From Aquatica leii (Eukaryota > Arthropoda > Insecta > Coleoptera > Lampyridae), in the NCBI GenBank assembly GCA_035610365.1, contig CM069435.1, positions 62,865,389 through 62,929,388 on the forward strand: a stretch of DNA of 64,000 bases. Direction: 5' to 3'. Both the position numbers and the translations under genes were made by a program. Numbering within the stretch: position 1 is the first letter of the stretch; every line of letters begins with the position of its first letter. The notes beneath the pieces are model-generated. The model searched no databases. It had not been told where the DNA came from and worked only from the letters and a program-made list of their open reading frames with translations. Positions 32,490 to 46,286 of this stretch are shown here, piece after piece.

Positions 32490-33450
32490 AAATGAAGAAA
32501 TTTAAGTTATGGTCGGAAGAAAAAGAATGAGCAGTATACAAAATGTAACTAGCAAAAAAAGAACAAGTGTTGAATACACTAAAGTTTAATTATCTTTTAC
32601 TAAAATAAATACGTTTGCTTAATCTAGTTTTGAACTCTCTACCAGTTTGTCCTATATAAAAACAATTGCAAAAGAACAAAAAATTTTATACACATTACTG
32701 TTATTCAAACAAAAAAATCTTTATTATTAACAATAAAATATTTTATCATTAGTAGAAAAACAAACAGATAATCATTATTATAAATTAATTGCTTCATATT
32801 ATTAATTTTTTTCATTAAAACTGGTTTCATAGAAAGGAATAGAAAAATGTTTTAATAAAAAACGAATAAAAACAATTTTATATATGGATGATTAAAGTAG
32901 AAGGAAATTAAGCAAATTATGTTTTCCATTATTTCGTGAAAGAAGATCTAAATAAATAAGAAGATTCATATTCAATTTTATAAATAAATTTATTATTGTG
33001 ATGAACAGAATTAATAAAATTATGAAAACTATTAAGTTCATCAAAACAATTATTAAAGCGAACAACGCACTTATCAATATATCTAAACCAAAAACTAATA
33101 TAAAAAAATTAGAAAAAAAAATATTTTTAACATTATTTACAACAGGGTAAATATTAGATCCTACAGTTAAACCAAATCAAGTCAAAAACAAATATCTACA
33201 CTCTGGTAAGTATTCAGAGAACTATTAGAAAAAAACAAATTATAAACAATAGATATATGTACACTCTTCTTGGGGAATAAGTCATACAAAAAATTAAAAG
33301 ATTTAAGAATAGAATGTTGATTACTAAAGTTAGAATCATAATAAACTCTGAAATTTGTTTTTTTTCACTCACATTTTGTCTACTGGTTATTCTTTTTCTT
33401 TTGACCTTAATGTTGAATTTCTTCATTTTTGTCGTAAAAGTTATCTTTTA
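32490..33450 (-). pseudogene. Penelope-like element PLE3, old remnant
   Basis: The minus strand shows, in broken frames, an RT stretch with FGLTVGSNIYPVV (normally GL.MGSPlsPvvA) near 33130-33190. Next is FWFRYIDKCVVRFNNCFDELNSF near 33045-33100, then INSVHHNNKFIYKIEYE. Farther on, VYKI.CSFANCFYIGQTGREFKTRL at about 32628-32700 is the GIY-YIG core. In the RT active site the second Asp of YxDD is Lys. Sequence is much more diverged than PLE1 and PLE2 and belongs to another PLE branch. Frames 32892-33077 and 33214-33426 are out-of-frame readings of the same DNA. Confidence 0.7.
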
Positions 33451-35310
33451 CGAAATTATTGATTCGAAAATTTTTTCTCTGAACATTACACTTTATTTAT
33501 AATTAATTTTTTTATTTTACTAATAATTTTTACATAGTTTTTTATATAATTAATTTTATGTTATAGCTTTTTATAATTGTTTTTGGACTGTCACTGCTTT
33601 TTAAAATTGTGTTATTTAATGTTTAACGTTAATTATTTGTATCTAATTTAGGTTGGCATAATTTTTTGAATATATATTTTTTCTATATTTTAATTTATCG
33701 ATTTTTTTCCGTAACTTTTATTTACTTTGGTATTTGAATTTGGTTTAATCTATACAATTTGAATTGCAACAGGGATAACGAAATACGTGCATAATCATTT
33801 TTGTAAACTGTAATAAATAACAGGAAATATGTCGATTTATAATGTTTTTTTAATTGTAATTACTGTAAGCTTTTGTTGAGTGCCACAAATAGGTTGAGAT
33901 AATGTAATCGTAACGTATATCCAAGAATATGCATGTACTACATAAAAGTTAAACAACCTACTGTACACTAGGGATAAGCATCGCAATAGTAATTTTGACT
34001 TTTAAAGTTTTAATTTGCATTTACAAATAAACACAAAGCTAGTTTAAAACAAACAAATTACGGAAATTAGAATATTACAAATGAAATCATAAAATGTTAC
34101 TATTAAAAATTAGTAAAATGTATTTACATAATTTTTTGCACGCCAAAATTAAATCAAATAAGTTTAGTCACACTTCTACATTAAACCAACTTTTACAATA
34201 ACTGCAACAAATGTTGTTTGTAATTCATATAAAAAGTTACGGTTACAATAACAATTAACAAGTATGTAAAAAATCGAATTTGTTTTGAAACTCATTGGTA
34301 ATTTAAAGATAACATCGATTAGTTTCTTTAATCTGAAATGATGAAATGTGTGGTAACTACACGAAACACATATTAACCGCAATAGATACCATACTCATAC
34401 AATTTAACTAGGTAAAAGTCCAAATAACGCTTTAGTTTTAAATTTTTATAACATAAACAGTTTTTCTGCATAACATAGAAAACAAGATTATTTCTAAAAA
34501 AAAGTGAGACATTTACGTAGTTTTGTTTTTAAATAAGTAAAAAGTCTAAAACGTTAAGAAATAGAAATAATTTGCTTATTATGATTATGTCGGTAACTCA
34601 ACCAATACGAATTTGTACAGTATTACATTTAAAAACTAGAATAAACTGCATTTTTAACAAATAAGTTTTTTTATAACCTATGTAAAAAATATTTAAAAAA
34701 ACGTTTTGTTAGTCCAGACAAGTAAAATGCACGTGATAATTTTTACCAAATGCAATATGCAATGTTTTGAAAAAAATAGGCATTGATGTAACCGCCAAAA
34801 TAGATAACCTTTTATTTATTTACAACGGTGCTATAATGTACTTGCATGTCTTAAAATGTTTAATTTACAACGATTAATTATTAACTAAAAATACTATGGA
34901 CTATATGATAAAGTTCTTTTTACATTTGTTACAATGCGGGATTCTTAACATCAAGTAATATTAACCGAGCTTTGTTTACTGTTAACTTAGTTCAAAGATC
35001 TATGGCTTTTCAATGCATGTAGAAGCTTGGAAACACTCTGTCTTAAATTCTCAAAATGTGTAATTAAAAAAATTGTTTTATAGTTGATTCAGATCAAAAC
35101 AAAAGCGTTGTAAAAAAAAACAAAACAAAAAGGTTTTCAAAAAGAAGAAAAACAGATTGTTAACAAGTGTTAATTCAAAATCGGTTTTAAAATATTATTT
35201 TTGTATATTTATGTTTATAGATAGTTTCTAAACAAAATCTATAGTTTTAAAACAATTCCTTATTAGTTTCAATACATCTTGAAATTTTTGAATGGTTTTT
35301 GTTACTTGTT
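33451..35310. other. A+T-rich spacer, nothing recognised
   Basis: No supported gene. The short frame 34176-34382 (minus) has no motif. Confidence 0.5.
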
Positions 35311-35311
35311 A

Positions 35312-35528
35312 GAACTAGTCTTACGCAAAACTGACAACGTCAATCCTTTTTAGCGCAGTAGTACCAACATTTTTGTTAGTTATGTAACATACTTATTGAA
35401 ATAATATTTCTGGAAAACCACACGTTTGATAATCATAATGAATCGCATTGTAAAAAGAGTGTTAAATGATATGAAACTAAAATTTCATTAGTTAACTTTT
35501 ATCCCCAAAGGTAATTACTTATGAATAA
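35312..35528 (+). repeat. Dispersed repeat A, copy 2
   Basis: Partner of 6905-7122, in the same orientation. Shared blocks: AACCACACGTTT, ATCGCATTGTAAA-like, GTGTTAAATGATATGAAACTAAAAT-like, TTAGTTAACTTTTATCCCCAAAGG. No coding potential. Confidence 0.6.
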
Positions 35529-36430
35529 GATGAACTTAAAATCCAGCGGCGTGTATCATTCCAAAACATTTAAAAATTAATTACATAAATATGAATGATG
35601 CGGTTATTATGATTGAGATGACAAGCTTTTCAGTAGCATAAACTTTGTCGGAATAAATTTATTATGATGCACATGTTTATCTTATTTGCTAAATGTGCGA
35701 TATGTTTGAAAAAGATACAAGTGGCAATTTAACTAAAAAAATGTGTTGAACTAATCTGTTTACAAATTATCTAAGAATGTACATTCTCCACAAGTCTATT
35801 ACTTTTCAAGAGTACTTACTGATTTTTTTAAATAAACAATTACACATTAAAAATGTCGTTTTTACTGTAGTATAATCGCGGCCAAAAGGGCGGTATTTCA
35901 AATAAATCCGTTCTTGCATTCATTCTCTATTTAGCTGGTAATAGTTATAACTGTGCGAACATATACCCAACTAAACCTATTTTGTGTTTTTGAACACATT
36001 AACACACATTTTCTGGTAAAAATACTGTTATCTTATTACTCTCATAAATATGTATGTAATGAATTTTTAATTAGATTTATTTTGAAGTTGACATTTTGTT
36101 AACTAATAATGGAGTTAATCTTGAATAAACACTAACACTAGTCATATTCTTGTACCTACGTACGGTTAACAATAAGTTAACTTGCCAAAAATAACTGTAA
36201 GTTTATTTAATAAAGTTTTTTTTTTAATTTAAAATTTACTCATTACGAGATCTTTTAAAATTACTACAATCTGATTTTAAGTAGTTCAATGAGCAATTTT
36301 ATTTTAACTTGTTACGTTTGATAATTCTTAAAGCTAAGATCTTACTCACTAGTTTACCTTGTGTTCCTATAACTTTACTACACTAAACATAACATGTAGC
36401 ACAAATACTGCACAATGCTCTGCTTCGCAC
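35529..36430. other. Spacer next to the LINE 3' end
   Basis: A+T-rich. A T-run at about 36216-36226 could be the complement of the LINE poly(A) tail, but the 3' UTR is too degraded to be sure. Confidence 0.4.
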
Positions 36431-38945
36431 CATCATTACTTTACTAACTCAAACTAGATGGCTTCGACATTCACATGGTTACGTAGCTTTTTTTTGTGTC
36501 TACTGTCAAATTTGGCAAATAGATTGATCAACAGTCTCCATTTAAAGGTCCCGATAGATGTCTTTGTTATGGCAGTATCAAGGTGCATTAACGATGTTCT
36601 TCAGTGTTTTGTACTCGAAACGTTGGATCACTTGTATATTGTTTTTGCTGGCACAACCCCAAAGTTAAATTCAGTAGGTCCAAACAAGTTTCAGTATTTG
36701 CTTGTATAACGGCAGTTTGTTGCATGCATAGACAACTTGGAATTTCTTCTAAAAAGCCAATACATTTTTTCAGTTCAATGTCCAGTTTTTCACTTTTTTT
36801 GACATGAACTTTCCAACAGAGTTTCGCATCTAATATCATTCCCAGATATTAATCTGAGTCAGCATAGAGGGTGTAGGTATCGTTGATCTGGATGGGTAGA
36901 TGTTTCTTTTGTTTATTGTTAACGTCTACATGTACAAATTTATTTGCGCTTAAGTTATTCGCCAAATTTTAGTCCAGGTGTTAATTTTATAATAGAGGTT
37001 TGGAGTTTTTTGGTAGCCTGTTTGTTGTCTTTGTCGACGGCAATCACTGCGATGTCATCAGCGAATGTTTAAGATTTGGGTTATCATAAGTATATAATAG
37101 ATAAAGTACTGAAGTTAGCACACTGGCTTGCTTGAATTTCTTTTACTTCTGAGTAAGCATCTTTGTGTTAAATTCTAAAATCTGTTTCTAATAAATATGA
37201 TTGCCGATGCTGTGAAAGTTATTGTGGCAGCAACAGGTTGAGTTTATAGAACAAGCTTTCATGCCACATTTTGTCAAAAGCCTGATCAACGTCAAGGAAG
37301 ACTGTGAATCAAACTTATCTTTTGTCCAGTACTTTTTCAATGACATTTGTGATCTGATGTACTTCAGCGATAATAGATGGGAAAAGTTTTCTTCCACTAT
37401 TATGGGTTTTAGTCTCTTGAATAATATTTTTTCATATAAATTTGAGATAATTGGTAGCAACGATACAGGTCTATACAATGCTACGTCATTAAGAGGTTTA
37501 CCTAGTTTGGGAATAATGATGAATTTTGCTATATTTCACATCGTAGAAACGTAATTCAATCTGAAAGATGCGTTAATAAAATTGTAAAGCTTTATTGTGA
37601 TTTTTCTGGTAAGTTGTCTTAAAACTTTACCAGTGATTAGATCAAAATCAAAAGCTTTTTTCGGGTTAATATTGGTTTTAATTTCATCAAAGACAGCCTT
37701 CGGTGAAGTGAGTCTAATCATAATTTCTTCTTGTTCTGGTGTAATCCAGCCTTGTTTTTCTTCATCATTTGGTTGGAAAATGGTCTTAAGATGTTCTGCA
37801 AACCTTTTTGATTATTGCTTCAGGCCCCACCTCCATCCGTATTTTAGATTGGAGGATTATGCAAAATAGTTTTCTTTAGTCGTTTGTTAACCTTCCAAAG
37901 TGAGTAATCGTGTTTTATCATTAGTCAACTAACTCAGATTATCTCTAACTAATTTATTTTCAATGCGCTGAATTTTGCGCTTTCGTTACTGAGTTGCATT
38001 ATTCACAGCTGTTTCATCAGTTGGTGCGTTCGTCTGTTGCCAATTCCGTCTGAGTATTCTTTCTTCTGTGATAAAGTTTACAGTTCCTTTTGGGTAATTA
38101 TTTCTTTTTGTTCTAAAAGTTTGTGCAGGAGTGTTATCCCATACTGCTTGTTGTATGTTTTTAACGAATAGGTCGACTTCGTCATCTAGCTGCTCATTTT
38201 TTATAAGTGGAACAGAAAAGTTGATTTTTTCATCAAATTGCAATTTAAAACATTCTTAATCTGTTCTGTTGATAGTTAGACTCGGTGTTTTTTTAGTTAC
38301 ACCATCGTTTAGTGTATGAAGTATTGGAGAGTGATCGGAGTTTATATCCCATGCTTTTTTAATTTAGATATAGTTTTGATGAGATATTCTTGATTGCAAC
38401 GGAGTCTATAACATCAGAAATTTTGTGAGAGTCAGTAGGCCAATACGTTAGCTTCCCAGTTGATAACACTTTGCATTTAAGCTGATTAGATGCTACTAAA
38501 AATTTTTTATCTTTAATTATAGTTAGTCTAGATCCCCTGTGCGTGTGCTTTGTGTTAAAGTCACCTCCGATAATTAATCTATTTCTTGGCTATTGAGAAA
38601 GTGTACGTATTGTTTTTTCTTTATGGCATGTCCTCGGTGGGCAGTTTATTGCTGTGATTGTTAATTTATATGTTTTTGTTTTAATGTTGACAGATGTAGC
38701 CTGTATTTCTACTGTTTAGTAACCTATATCTTGATGATGTAAGATGGATTCTTTTATTTTTTCCTTTGTTGTATTGTCCGGGTGGATTGTGTGATAGGCT
38801 TTATATCCTTTAATTTTGAAAATGTGTCTCAGATATGAAACATACATCCATTTTTTCTATGTCAAGTACTGTTTGCAATTTTTGTTGATGTTGCAGCAGC
38901 CCAGTAGCATTCCATTCTAATATTCTTAACCAATTGGCCATTTTT
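36430..38945 (-). pseudogene. Jockey-type LINE ORF2 (endonuclease and reverse transcriptase), decayed
   Basis: Read on the minus strand in broken frames. The endonuclease starts NWLRILEWNATGLLQHQQ (about 38890-38940), with VCFISETHF, then near 38570 GDFNTKHTHRGSRL, and WPTDSHKISDVIDS at about 38410-38440. A linker at 37986-38243 reads LDDEVDLFVKNIQQAVWDNTP. RT includes YRPVSLLPIISNLYEKILFKRL (37410-37478), DQAFDKMWHEG near 37260, and the catalytic FADDIAVIAVDKDN near 37020-37065. The C-terminus has MILDAKLCWKVHV (36800-36839) and degraded NVNVEAI near 36460. Frames change often. The motif set fits Jockey-clade elements of insects. Confidence 0.85.
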
Positions 38946-38989
38946 AGATTTAGGAATTGCTCCTTGTGCGTTTGTGTGTTCCAATTTGA

Positions 38990-39976
38990 AAATACGTTTA
39001 TCCATTTTACAGCTGCATTTGTATTTGTTTTAGGTTGAGTAGATCTTTAAAATTGTTTGGTTTGGCTCTGTTTCTTGAGGTGCTGGTTCTTAATTTTTTG
39101 CGTTTTTTTGCGTTTATATACCCGCGATAGTTAGCTGCGTGCTGTTGTCTACAATAAACACATTTTGGTTTTGCTTCTTTTGGTTTTTCACAATCTGCTG
39201 TGCTATGTCTTCCACATCCTGGTTCTTTATCACAGGATTTTTACGTATGACTATAAGCTTAGCACCGTTTGCATTGCGGTACTAATTTGAATTTTTTAAT
39301 TGGTTGAATTTGCACTCTTATACCTATTATGACAGTAATACCAAATATTCTTAACTGTTTCTTTAAGATAACAAGATAGAGGTTAAATGTCATTACTTTA
39401 ATTGGTCGATTTTGTTTATTTTCATAGGAGTGCCATGAATATTCTTTCACGTATAAAGCCTTAGTGAGGGCTTGATATTATATGCCAGCTTTGACGTTAA
39501 TCTTGATTTTTATTATTGATGAATTTAATTTGGAATTCAGTCATCATATTAGTTATATGAGTTATAGTGTTTTTTTAGTTTTTAGTTGCTTTTGTTTTTA
39601 TCTCAAAGTTTTTAGACTTGATTGTAGAGGGGTAAGTAATTCGTCCATTTTTTTTCTATGATTTATCCACTCCGTCTTTTTTGCTAGTTTTCTTCATCTC
39701 TGTAATACTAAGATTTATTTTGATCTTTTACTTTAGATGCTAACTGTTTTTAGTGTGGTACTTTTGTGACACCTTTTATATTTGGTTTGCAATTTCGTAT
39801 ATAATATTTGTAAGATCTTTAAGTTGCATTTGAATATTGTTCAGTTTAACAGCGAGATTATTTTTCCCAAATTTTTTTCTTGTCCAAGCATTAAATAATG
39901 TTTGTTTGTTTTGCAATCTTAGAATATTTTTTTTAAAATAATGCAGTGTTTTGCTGCAATAACAACGTTTCATTCG
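38990..39976 (-). pseudogene. Jockey-type LINE ORF1 (gag-like), decayed
   Basis: The minus strand has a possible start near 39973, then degenerate sequence. From about 39440 it reads YENKQNRPIKVMTFNL, then IQPIKKFKLVPQCKRC at 39259-39310, followed by remnants of CCHC zinc knuckles (CDKEPGCGRHSTADCEKP and PKCVYCRQQHAANYRG, about 39130-39230). This is the usual ORF1 order for Jockey elements: a PRE/C2HC-like region, then knuckles, directly before the endonuclease start. Multiple stops. The N-terminal third is not recognisable. Confidence 0.7.
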
Positions 39977-39984
39977 GCATAATT

Positions 39985-42900
39985 AACAGCTGGCCGTGCT
40001 GATTTATTTTTATATTTTAAATTTAATAAGATAAATCTATATTTTTATCTTAAAAATTGAAATTTAATTTATCTGCAAAGTTCGTGTTAAATTAATTTCT
40101 AAAGATGATTTTAAGACTACTTTGTTAATGATATTGCGTTTATATTTGAGAAAATGTTTCTGTAACGTAGTTAGCCAATAGCTTAACGTTTCGATGACTA
40201 ATAATAACTATTAGTTTTGTTCTTTGGTTAACTATGGATGTATAGGAAACGTTAAAAATCGAAAAAAATGCAAAATTTAATGTATTTACATTGCTTGGAA
40301 TTTAGTGCTTATTTTACCACACTTTGAAGATTTTACAATACTGTCATATATAACAATGTGTGTAAAAATTAAATTACATTTAATTTAAGGAGACCAAAAA
40401 AATTAAAAACAAGAATATCATTTATTATATAAGTATTGTTAATTAACCAAATATTAATAAACAATTAATTTTTATTTATTTTCATTAATTATTTTCACAA
40501 ACGCTAATAAGAATAAATTACTAACTTTAACTAGACGGTTTTGTTAAAAATTTTACAGTCGTACAAATGTTTTGTAAATTATAATTAAGAATATACAAAA
40601 ATTTAATTATTTTTAATTAATAAAATTATCTAAATTTTTCAAGTTTGCTGGTGCATAAAAAATTTAAAAATACCTTGAAAATTCTTATATTAATTATTAA
40701 AATTCTCATTTATGTTTAAAACACATTTTCTTAAAGCATCCGTAATGTATTTTTATACGCTTTTTTGATATTTTCTGCAGTACAGTAACAAATTGTAGAA
40801 TACTTAATTTATTTAAAAATTTAACTATAATAGATTTGTTAAATTCTAATGTTGTATATAATTATTTACGGTTTTATTGTAATTTAATAACCAAAAAATG
40901 CAGTAAAAGACGTATTTACCTAATAGTTAATTGAATTTAAAAAGATTGTTCCATTATATCTACATTATAATAAAAAGTAATATTATATTTATACGAATTT
41001 TGCTTTTTTGAAAAGTATCCTTTGTAAAGGATATTTTTAGATAAACAATAACAATTGCGGAAATTATAATTTACAATTAAATGTAACAAAAGTAATTAAA
41101 TTTAACCAAAAATCAAATAATTACCGTTTCCTTTTTTCAAATTTTTGAAATTATAAATTTGTATACTAATTAAAACTTTGTTTTTAATAAAATGTTATCA
41201 ATGTTATCTAAAACCAATTAGTAAAGGTCGACTTTAATAAATTTGCCCAACAATATTAAAATTATTTTTGGTTGTTCAATTTTATATAAAGCAAAGTTTG
41301 TTTTGAAATTGTTTCCTTTCAGAATAATTCTATCTATATATGAGGCGGTTTCTCTCTTTCCTAAACATAAACCTATGAAAATGGCTGACAAAGGAATAAA
41401 GTGTGCGTGTACGATAGTTTTAAACTGAACCTTAAATGGGTTTGCATGCAATTTGAAAGTTGGATCGTTAGTGCTGATGATATTCTACCTAGACCTCGTC
41501 CAATGAAGTATTATGTACAAAACTCAGCACATCCCTTGAGGAATAGGATACATTCATACATAAACTGATAAGCTTTAATATGAAACTTTTGTAACAGTTA
41601 TGCTTGCGTAAGAAACAACGACTGGGTGTAATTATTGTTTACTCAGTTTAATGTTTGCGTTTTATAAAGGACCAAACAGTTTAAATAACTCTTTCCGTTA
41701 TTGCTTCAGGTATAATATTTTCTAGTTTTGCGTGACTATAGTAACTGAACGTTATTAACGATCTTATATTTTTGTGGATTTATTGAGATTTTAAATATAG
41801 AGTCTGGTTTTTATGTCTTGCGTTTTTTACTATTACGCACGCAGTAGAACCATTCTTAACCAAACTTTAAATTTATAAAAATAAAATTTATAAATAAAAA
41901 AATTCTATATCAAATTTAGATTTTAAACCTATATTTTGTTTTTTTATAAAAACTGCTAGAAACAACTAAAAGTAATCTAACAGTTTTAAATTATACTATT
42001 GTATTTAAAAAATCTTATGTTTGTGTTTTAAGTATTTATTAATTTAAAAATTTATAAATAACTTACGTTTTTTATTACGGTTTTAATAATCAAGATGATA
42101 AATGCTTTTTAGTTTTTTTTTATTAGAATAAAACTGCAATAAACATCTATAAAACATAAAAGTACTGTATAAATAAATTTTTTCACAAAAAAAATTAAAA
42201 CCATTTTTATATTCTTTATTTAGAAGTTTAAAATACTTTAAGGTTTACAATATTGTACAAAATCGTATTAATTTAAAATTTTAAAAAAATTGCCATGGTA
42301 CTAACACTAGTAAAGTAAACATAACACATATTAAAACTGTACAAACAATTATGAACAATTCAAGAAAACATTATTATATGTTTGTAAAAAACAAAGTAAG
42401 GCTACAACTTTTATGGTTTAATTTCCACTAAGTAATAACAATTTTAAGTTATTTTGCAAAACATTAAAATACGATTACTAACAAAAAATATTTTTTTTGC
42501 TACTAATATTTTGTATATATTATACTTGTATATTTTTTTTAAACTAGTAGTTCTAAATTACGTAGCACGAAATAAAAACTGTTTTAACACACTCTAAATT
42601 TTAGATTAAATTATTATTTTTAATTATAAAGTTAAAGCACAAAGAAAATGCAAAAGCTTGGAGAGATAACGATTATTATGTTTAGGTAGGTGTTATTTCT
42701 GTACAATTAAGGTTTTTACTACTAATGCTTATTACAGTATCTGTTGTTGTGTGTTACATAAGTATCTAAAACAACATTAACTTTTAAAGGTAACGTAAAA
42801 GTTTTATGCAAAACTACTACAACCGTTAGTACACACTATATTACAATTTATAATTAAACAAATCCATTTTTACGTTATACGTTACAATTTACATTATAAA

Positions 42901-43495
42901 TGGTAAAATTGCTAACAACAAAAATTTAATTTTGATATGACACGAAATTTTCGAAGAAAATTTTTAATGTGACTAACATAAGCAATTTTATTGTTAGTTT
43001 TGATTACATTTCAAAGTTTAAAAACTATGCAAAATAGTCATTGTTTATAAAAATTATATTTAGGGTACTGTTACAAACTTCGTTTTATAATTTTTAACAA
43101 AATTAGAACAGGTTAGCAATAGAAACTTATTTAAAAGGGTTTTAAGTCTTTCAACAATAATCAAAACCATGTAAAAAATCCAAAAGATTAGTTGACGCTA
43201 CTATTGAAATCAATACCTACATTATTTTTTATGTAAAGTTTGTTTTGTCAAAATATACTTAACCATAAACTAAGATACAATAAAAAAGCACGCTAACATA
43301 AACATGCAAAAATAATATCAATAGCAGAATCTTATTGAAAATAACTAAAATGTTTGTTTAAAAAAAAAGTCCAATAACTTATGTCTATTATAAGAAATCC
43401 AGTAGTTAAACCTAAAACAAAACGTAAGTAATTAATAGTTATTTACGTAAGAAGTAGGATATGGATATTATTAACGCACGCATGTGAAAATTGTC
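39985..43495. other. Long A+T-rich spacer, no gene supported
   Basis: The region is extremely A+T-rich. Overlapping frames at 41218-41451 (minus) and 41243-41428 (plus) sit in a slightly more complex stretch (41220-41540) whose plus strand could be decayed coding DNA, but no family is recognised. Confidence 0.5.
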
Positions 43496-43499
43496 ACGT

Positions 43500-44880
43500 A
43501 TAATCGTATACAATATATTCTTTATAAAAAAAAATATCTACTTTAATTTCATTTAGTCGAAAACGTCTATTTAATATTCGGTCAATAACGTCGATTCCCA
43601 TTTTGCCGATTATGTCCAAAATGCCGAATCGCGAATGTGACCACAACGCTGACTTGTGTCCATAATGCTGAGTAATGCAAATTAACGTCACCTCGTGCAT
43701 AAAACATAGCGTCTGAGCCAAATAAAAATCAATATTTACTTTTAGTACATAACACCAATTACTCAACATTTCGGCAAAATGTTCACGAACGTAGATTGGT
43801 CTAAAATGTCAATTATATACCAAATTGGCATTTTGATGTCTACAAACGCATCTATAAAATTATTGGTCCAAAATGCCGACTACATACCAAAGTCGGCGTT
43901 TTGATCATTTGGCAATATGTCTGCAAACGCACCTATAAAGCGTAACCAAAATACCGACAACATATACCAAAAATTTTCATTAGTTTTTTGATATAATAAT
44001 GTTATTATTATTAATATTTTTTATTTGTACTTATGTACCTACATTTTAGTTATTTTTGAAGAATTTTTATGATTCAATGCAATCTATACTGCATTCGGTT
44101 ACAGAAAAAGAATGGTGTGAACAAACCGGAGCAACTTTATTTTTTGTCGTAGTAGAAGAAATAATGACAGGCGTTCTATGGAACGTTGTATGAACTATGG
44201 CGCGTAAAAAACCCAAACGTATGAGACTTTACCAGTAGTTAATTTTACCTATCTTATTTTATCATATTATATCTATTTACAGAGACACACTTAATATTAT
44301 AATTCACAGTAACCTTACAAATGTTAGGTGTGCCATCTAATAGTATACGTATTTGTGTGATAAATTTTTTGAAACATTAAGTGAATTTCAAACAAATAGT
44401 TAATCATGAGTTAATAATATAATACATTACAAATTTCCCCAACTTTTGAAAATATATTTAGACATAAAGACGTACAATTTTTTTACATTTTTGGTGTTTT
44501 TATAACAGTAAGTAGCACAAAAGATTATTTAAATAAACAAACTAAAGAACTGATAAGAATTTTGGTATATGCTTGCCGAATAAAGAAAACGCCCATTCGG
44601 TATGTGGCATGTTGGCATTTTAGAATAATTTTATAAGTGCGTTTGTAAAGGTTTGCCAAAATGTTGAGTAAACCGCGTTTTGCAGAAAAAGCAAATATTA
44701 ATTCGTATTCGGCTCCAACACCATGTTTACCTACAATGTAATGTCATTTTGTGTAGGTCGGCATTATATACAGGAGTCAGCGTTTTAGTCATATACGCAG
44801 TTTGGCGTTTGAACATAGTCGGCAAAATAAAAGTCGACGTTTTGGGCGTTCCGTGTTTTGTCCAGGACCCTTTCATTTAA
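43500..44880. mobile_element. Foldback-like element with long hairpin-rich inverted arms
   Basis: The left arm (about 43535-43985) and right arm (about 44555-44875) are inverted copies. Facing blocks include ACGTCGA(T/C), ATTTTGCCGA(T/C)TATGT, AACGCTGACT, TTACTCAACATTT(C/T)GGC and TATAAAATTATT. Each arm is built from short units around AAAATGCCGAC that themselves form small hairpins, for example at 43868-43902 AAAATGCCGACT faces AGTCGGCGTTTT. About 570 bp between the arms shows no transposase. The design resembles Foldback elements. Outer ends and target duplication are not resolved. The opposite-strand frames here (43494-43769, 44785-45081) are not genes. Confidence 0.75.
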
Positions 44881-44885
44881 GATAT

Positions 44886-46273
44886 TATTAACACATAAAT
44901 GCAGCTGTAAACTTAAAAAAGCATTAATGCAATAATAAAGATCGCTGCAACATTGCATAGCCATTACATCACAGTAACGTTGTAGATAATAGGTTTTTGT
45001 ATTTTTAAGTTTATACCCGCAGAAATATTGAATTATGTTAATGTTTATGTTGCGTCCATTCAAATATTTAAAAAACGACACAAAATTGACTAAATAAACA
45101 AGATGTTACCAGCGTCTTTTTAACGTACTTTGACAATTTGGAAATTTGGAAGGTTTTTGAGCTAGAGATGGTATTACTAACCTTCCTGTCGATAATTATT
45201 ACCTCGACATTTGTCGACACCATTTGGTAATAACTTAACGATTATTTAGCTGATAATTGTTGAAGAAAATATGTTTTCTTGTAAGCTGTGCAATTTATGA
45301 GTTATTAATACCTAATTGCGTTGTAAAATGTCAAAATGCTAATTGCCGTAGTTACCTTTTATCTGCATAGTAATTTAAGTAGACGTAGAGTTTTCAAACA
45401 TAATTTAATAACCCGTTACTAACATGTGTCCCGCCACTACTGACTTCAAAGATTGTTTAAGACGACTGCATCTGTGATGCTTTTTAATACGAATTCCCAC
45501 GTTTTTGCCCATTTATAAAGTTCACGGCGCAATCAATCAGTTTGTTCCGGGTTTTGAAAATGTCTACTGCGACGTGTGACAAAAGCTCAGCTTGTGTGAT
45601 AACGCCAATACAAGAATTATCTAGAATAGAAGGATGTATTCTTAAATATTTGTTGTTTTTGGTACTTTTTAATTGTTTTATTTATTAGCAAACGTCTCTG
45701 ACCTTACATGACCTTTTGATTGAAGCTAAAAATTTTGATATAAAAGAAAAAAATAATTATACGCCTATAAATATATCTCATATCAATATGTAATGTCAAA
45801 ATTTAAGACATTTGATGACACATCGTTTACGGCACTATATAAACTGAACAATAAAATAATGATTAAAACACTATATATCAAAATTAGAAATTTAATCTAA
45901 AGCAATACAGCCGTCTAATCAACTTACGTAATAACCTTTTTTGAGATATAATTTATTTTGTTTCAATTACAGCAGTTTATAAAATGTTTATATTCGTTCT
46001 CATACCTATTTCAAGATTTTACCGGAATTAATTCTTTTATTTAATAAGACCAGGTGATACTAAAAATCTGATTTACATAATTTACAATGACAGTTAATAG
46101 TTCTTGCCAACTGAATTAGAAACAGACAGAAAAAACAAAAAACTTTGTAGAACCGTGAAATAGTCTACAAAACCAAATATGTATATTAATACAAGTTATT
46201 GACACATTAGTGTAATAACAAAAACTTTGATACAAAGATTGTTAGTAACTATAATGATAATAATAAAAATGAT
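44886..46273. other. Spacer, nothing recognised
   Basis: A+T-rich with no supported frame or repeat. Confidence 0.5.
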
Positions 46274-46286
46274 TTAACATTTCTAG
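46274..46286 (+). repeat. Left 13-bp target duplication
   Basis: TTAACATTTCTAG, identical to 47626-47638. The last three bases (TAG) are also found before a unit start inside the array, so the true duplication may be 10 to 13 bp. Confidence 0.75.

Noticed and set aside
41218..41451. Overlapping 77-codon minus and 61-codon plus frames
   Set aside because: No recognisable domain on either strand, and mutual overlap suggests chance in low-complexity DNA.
43494..43769. 91-codon minus-strand frame
   Set aside because: Falls in the inverted arm of the foldback-like element; it is a by-product of the repeat.
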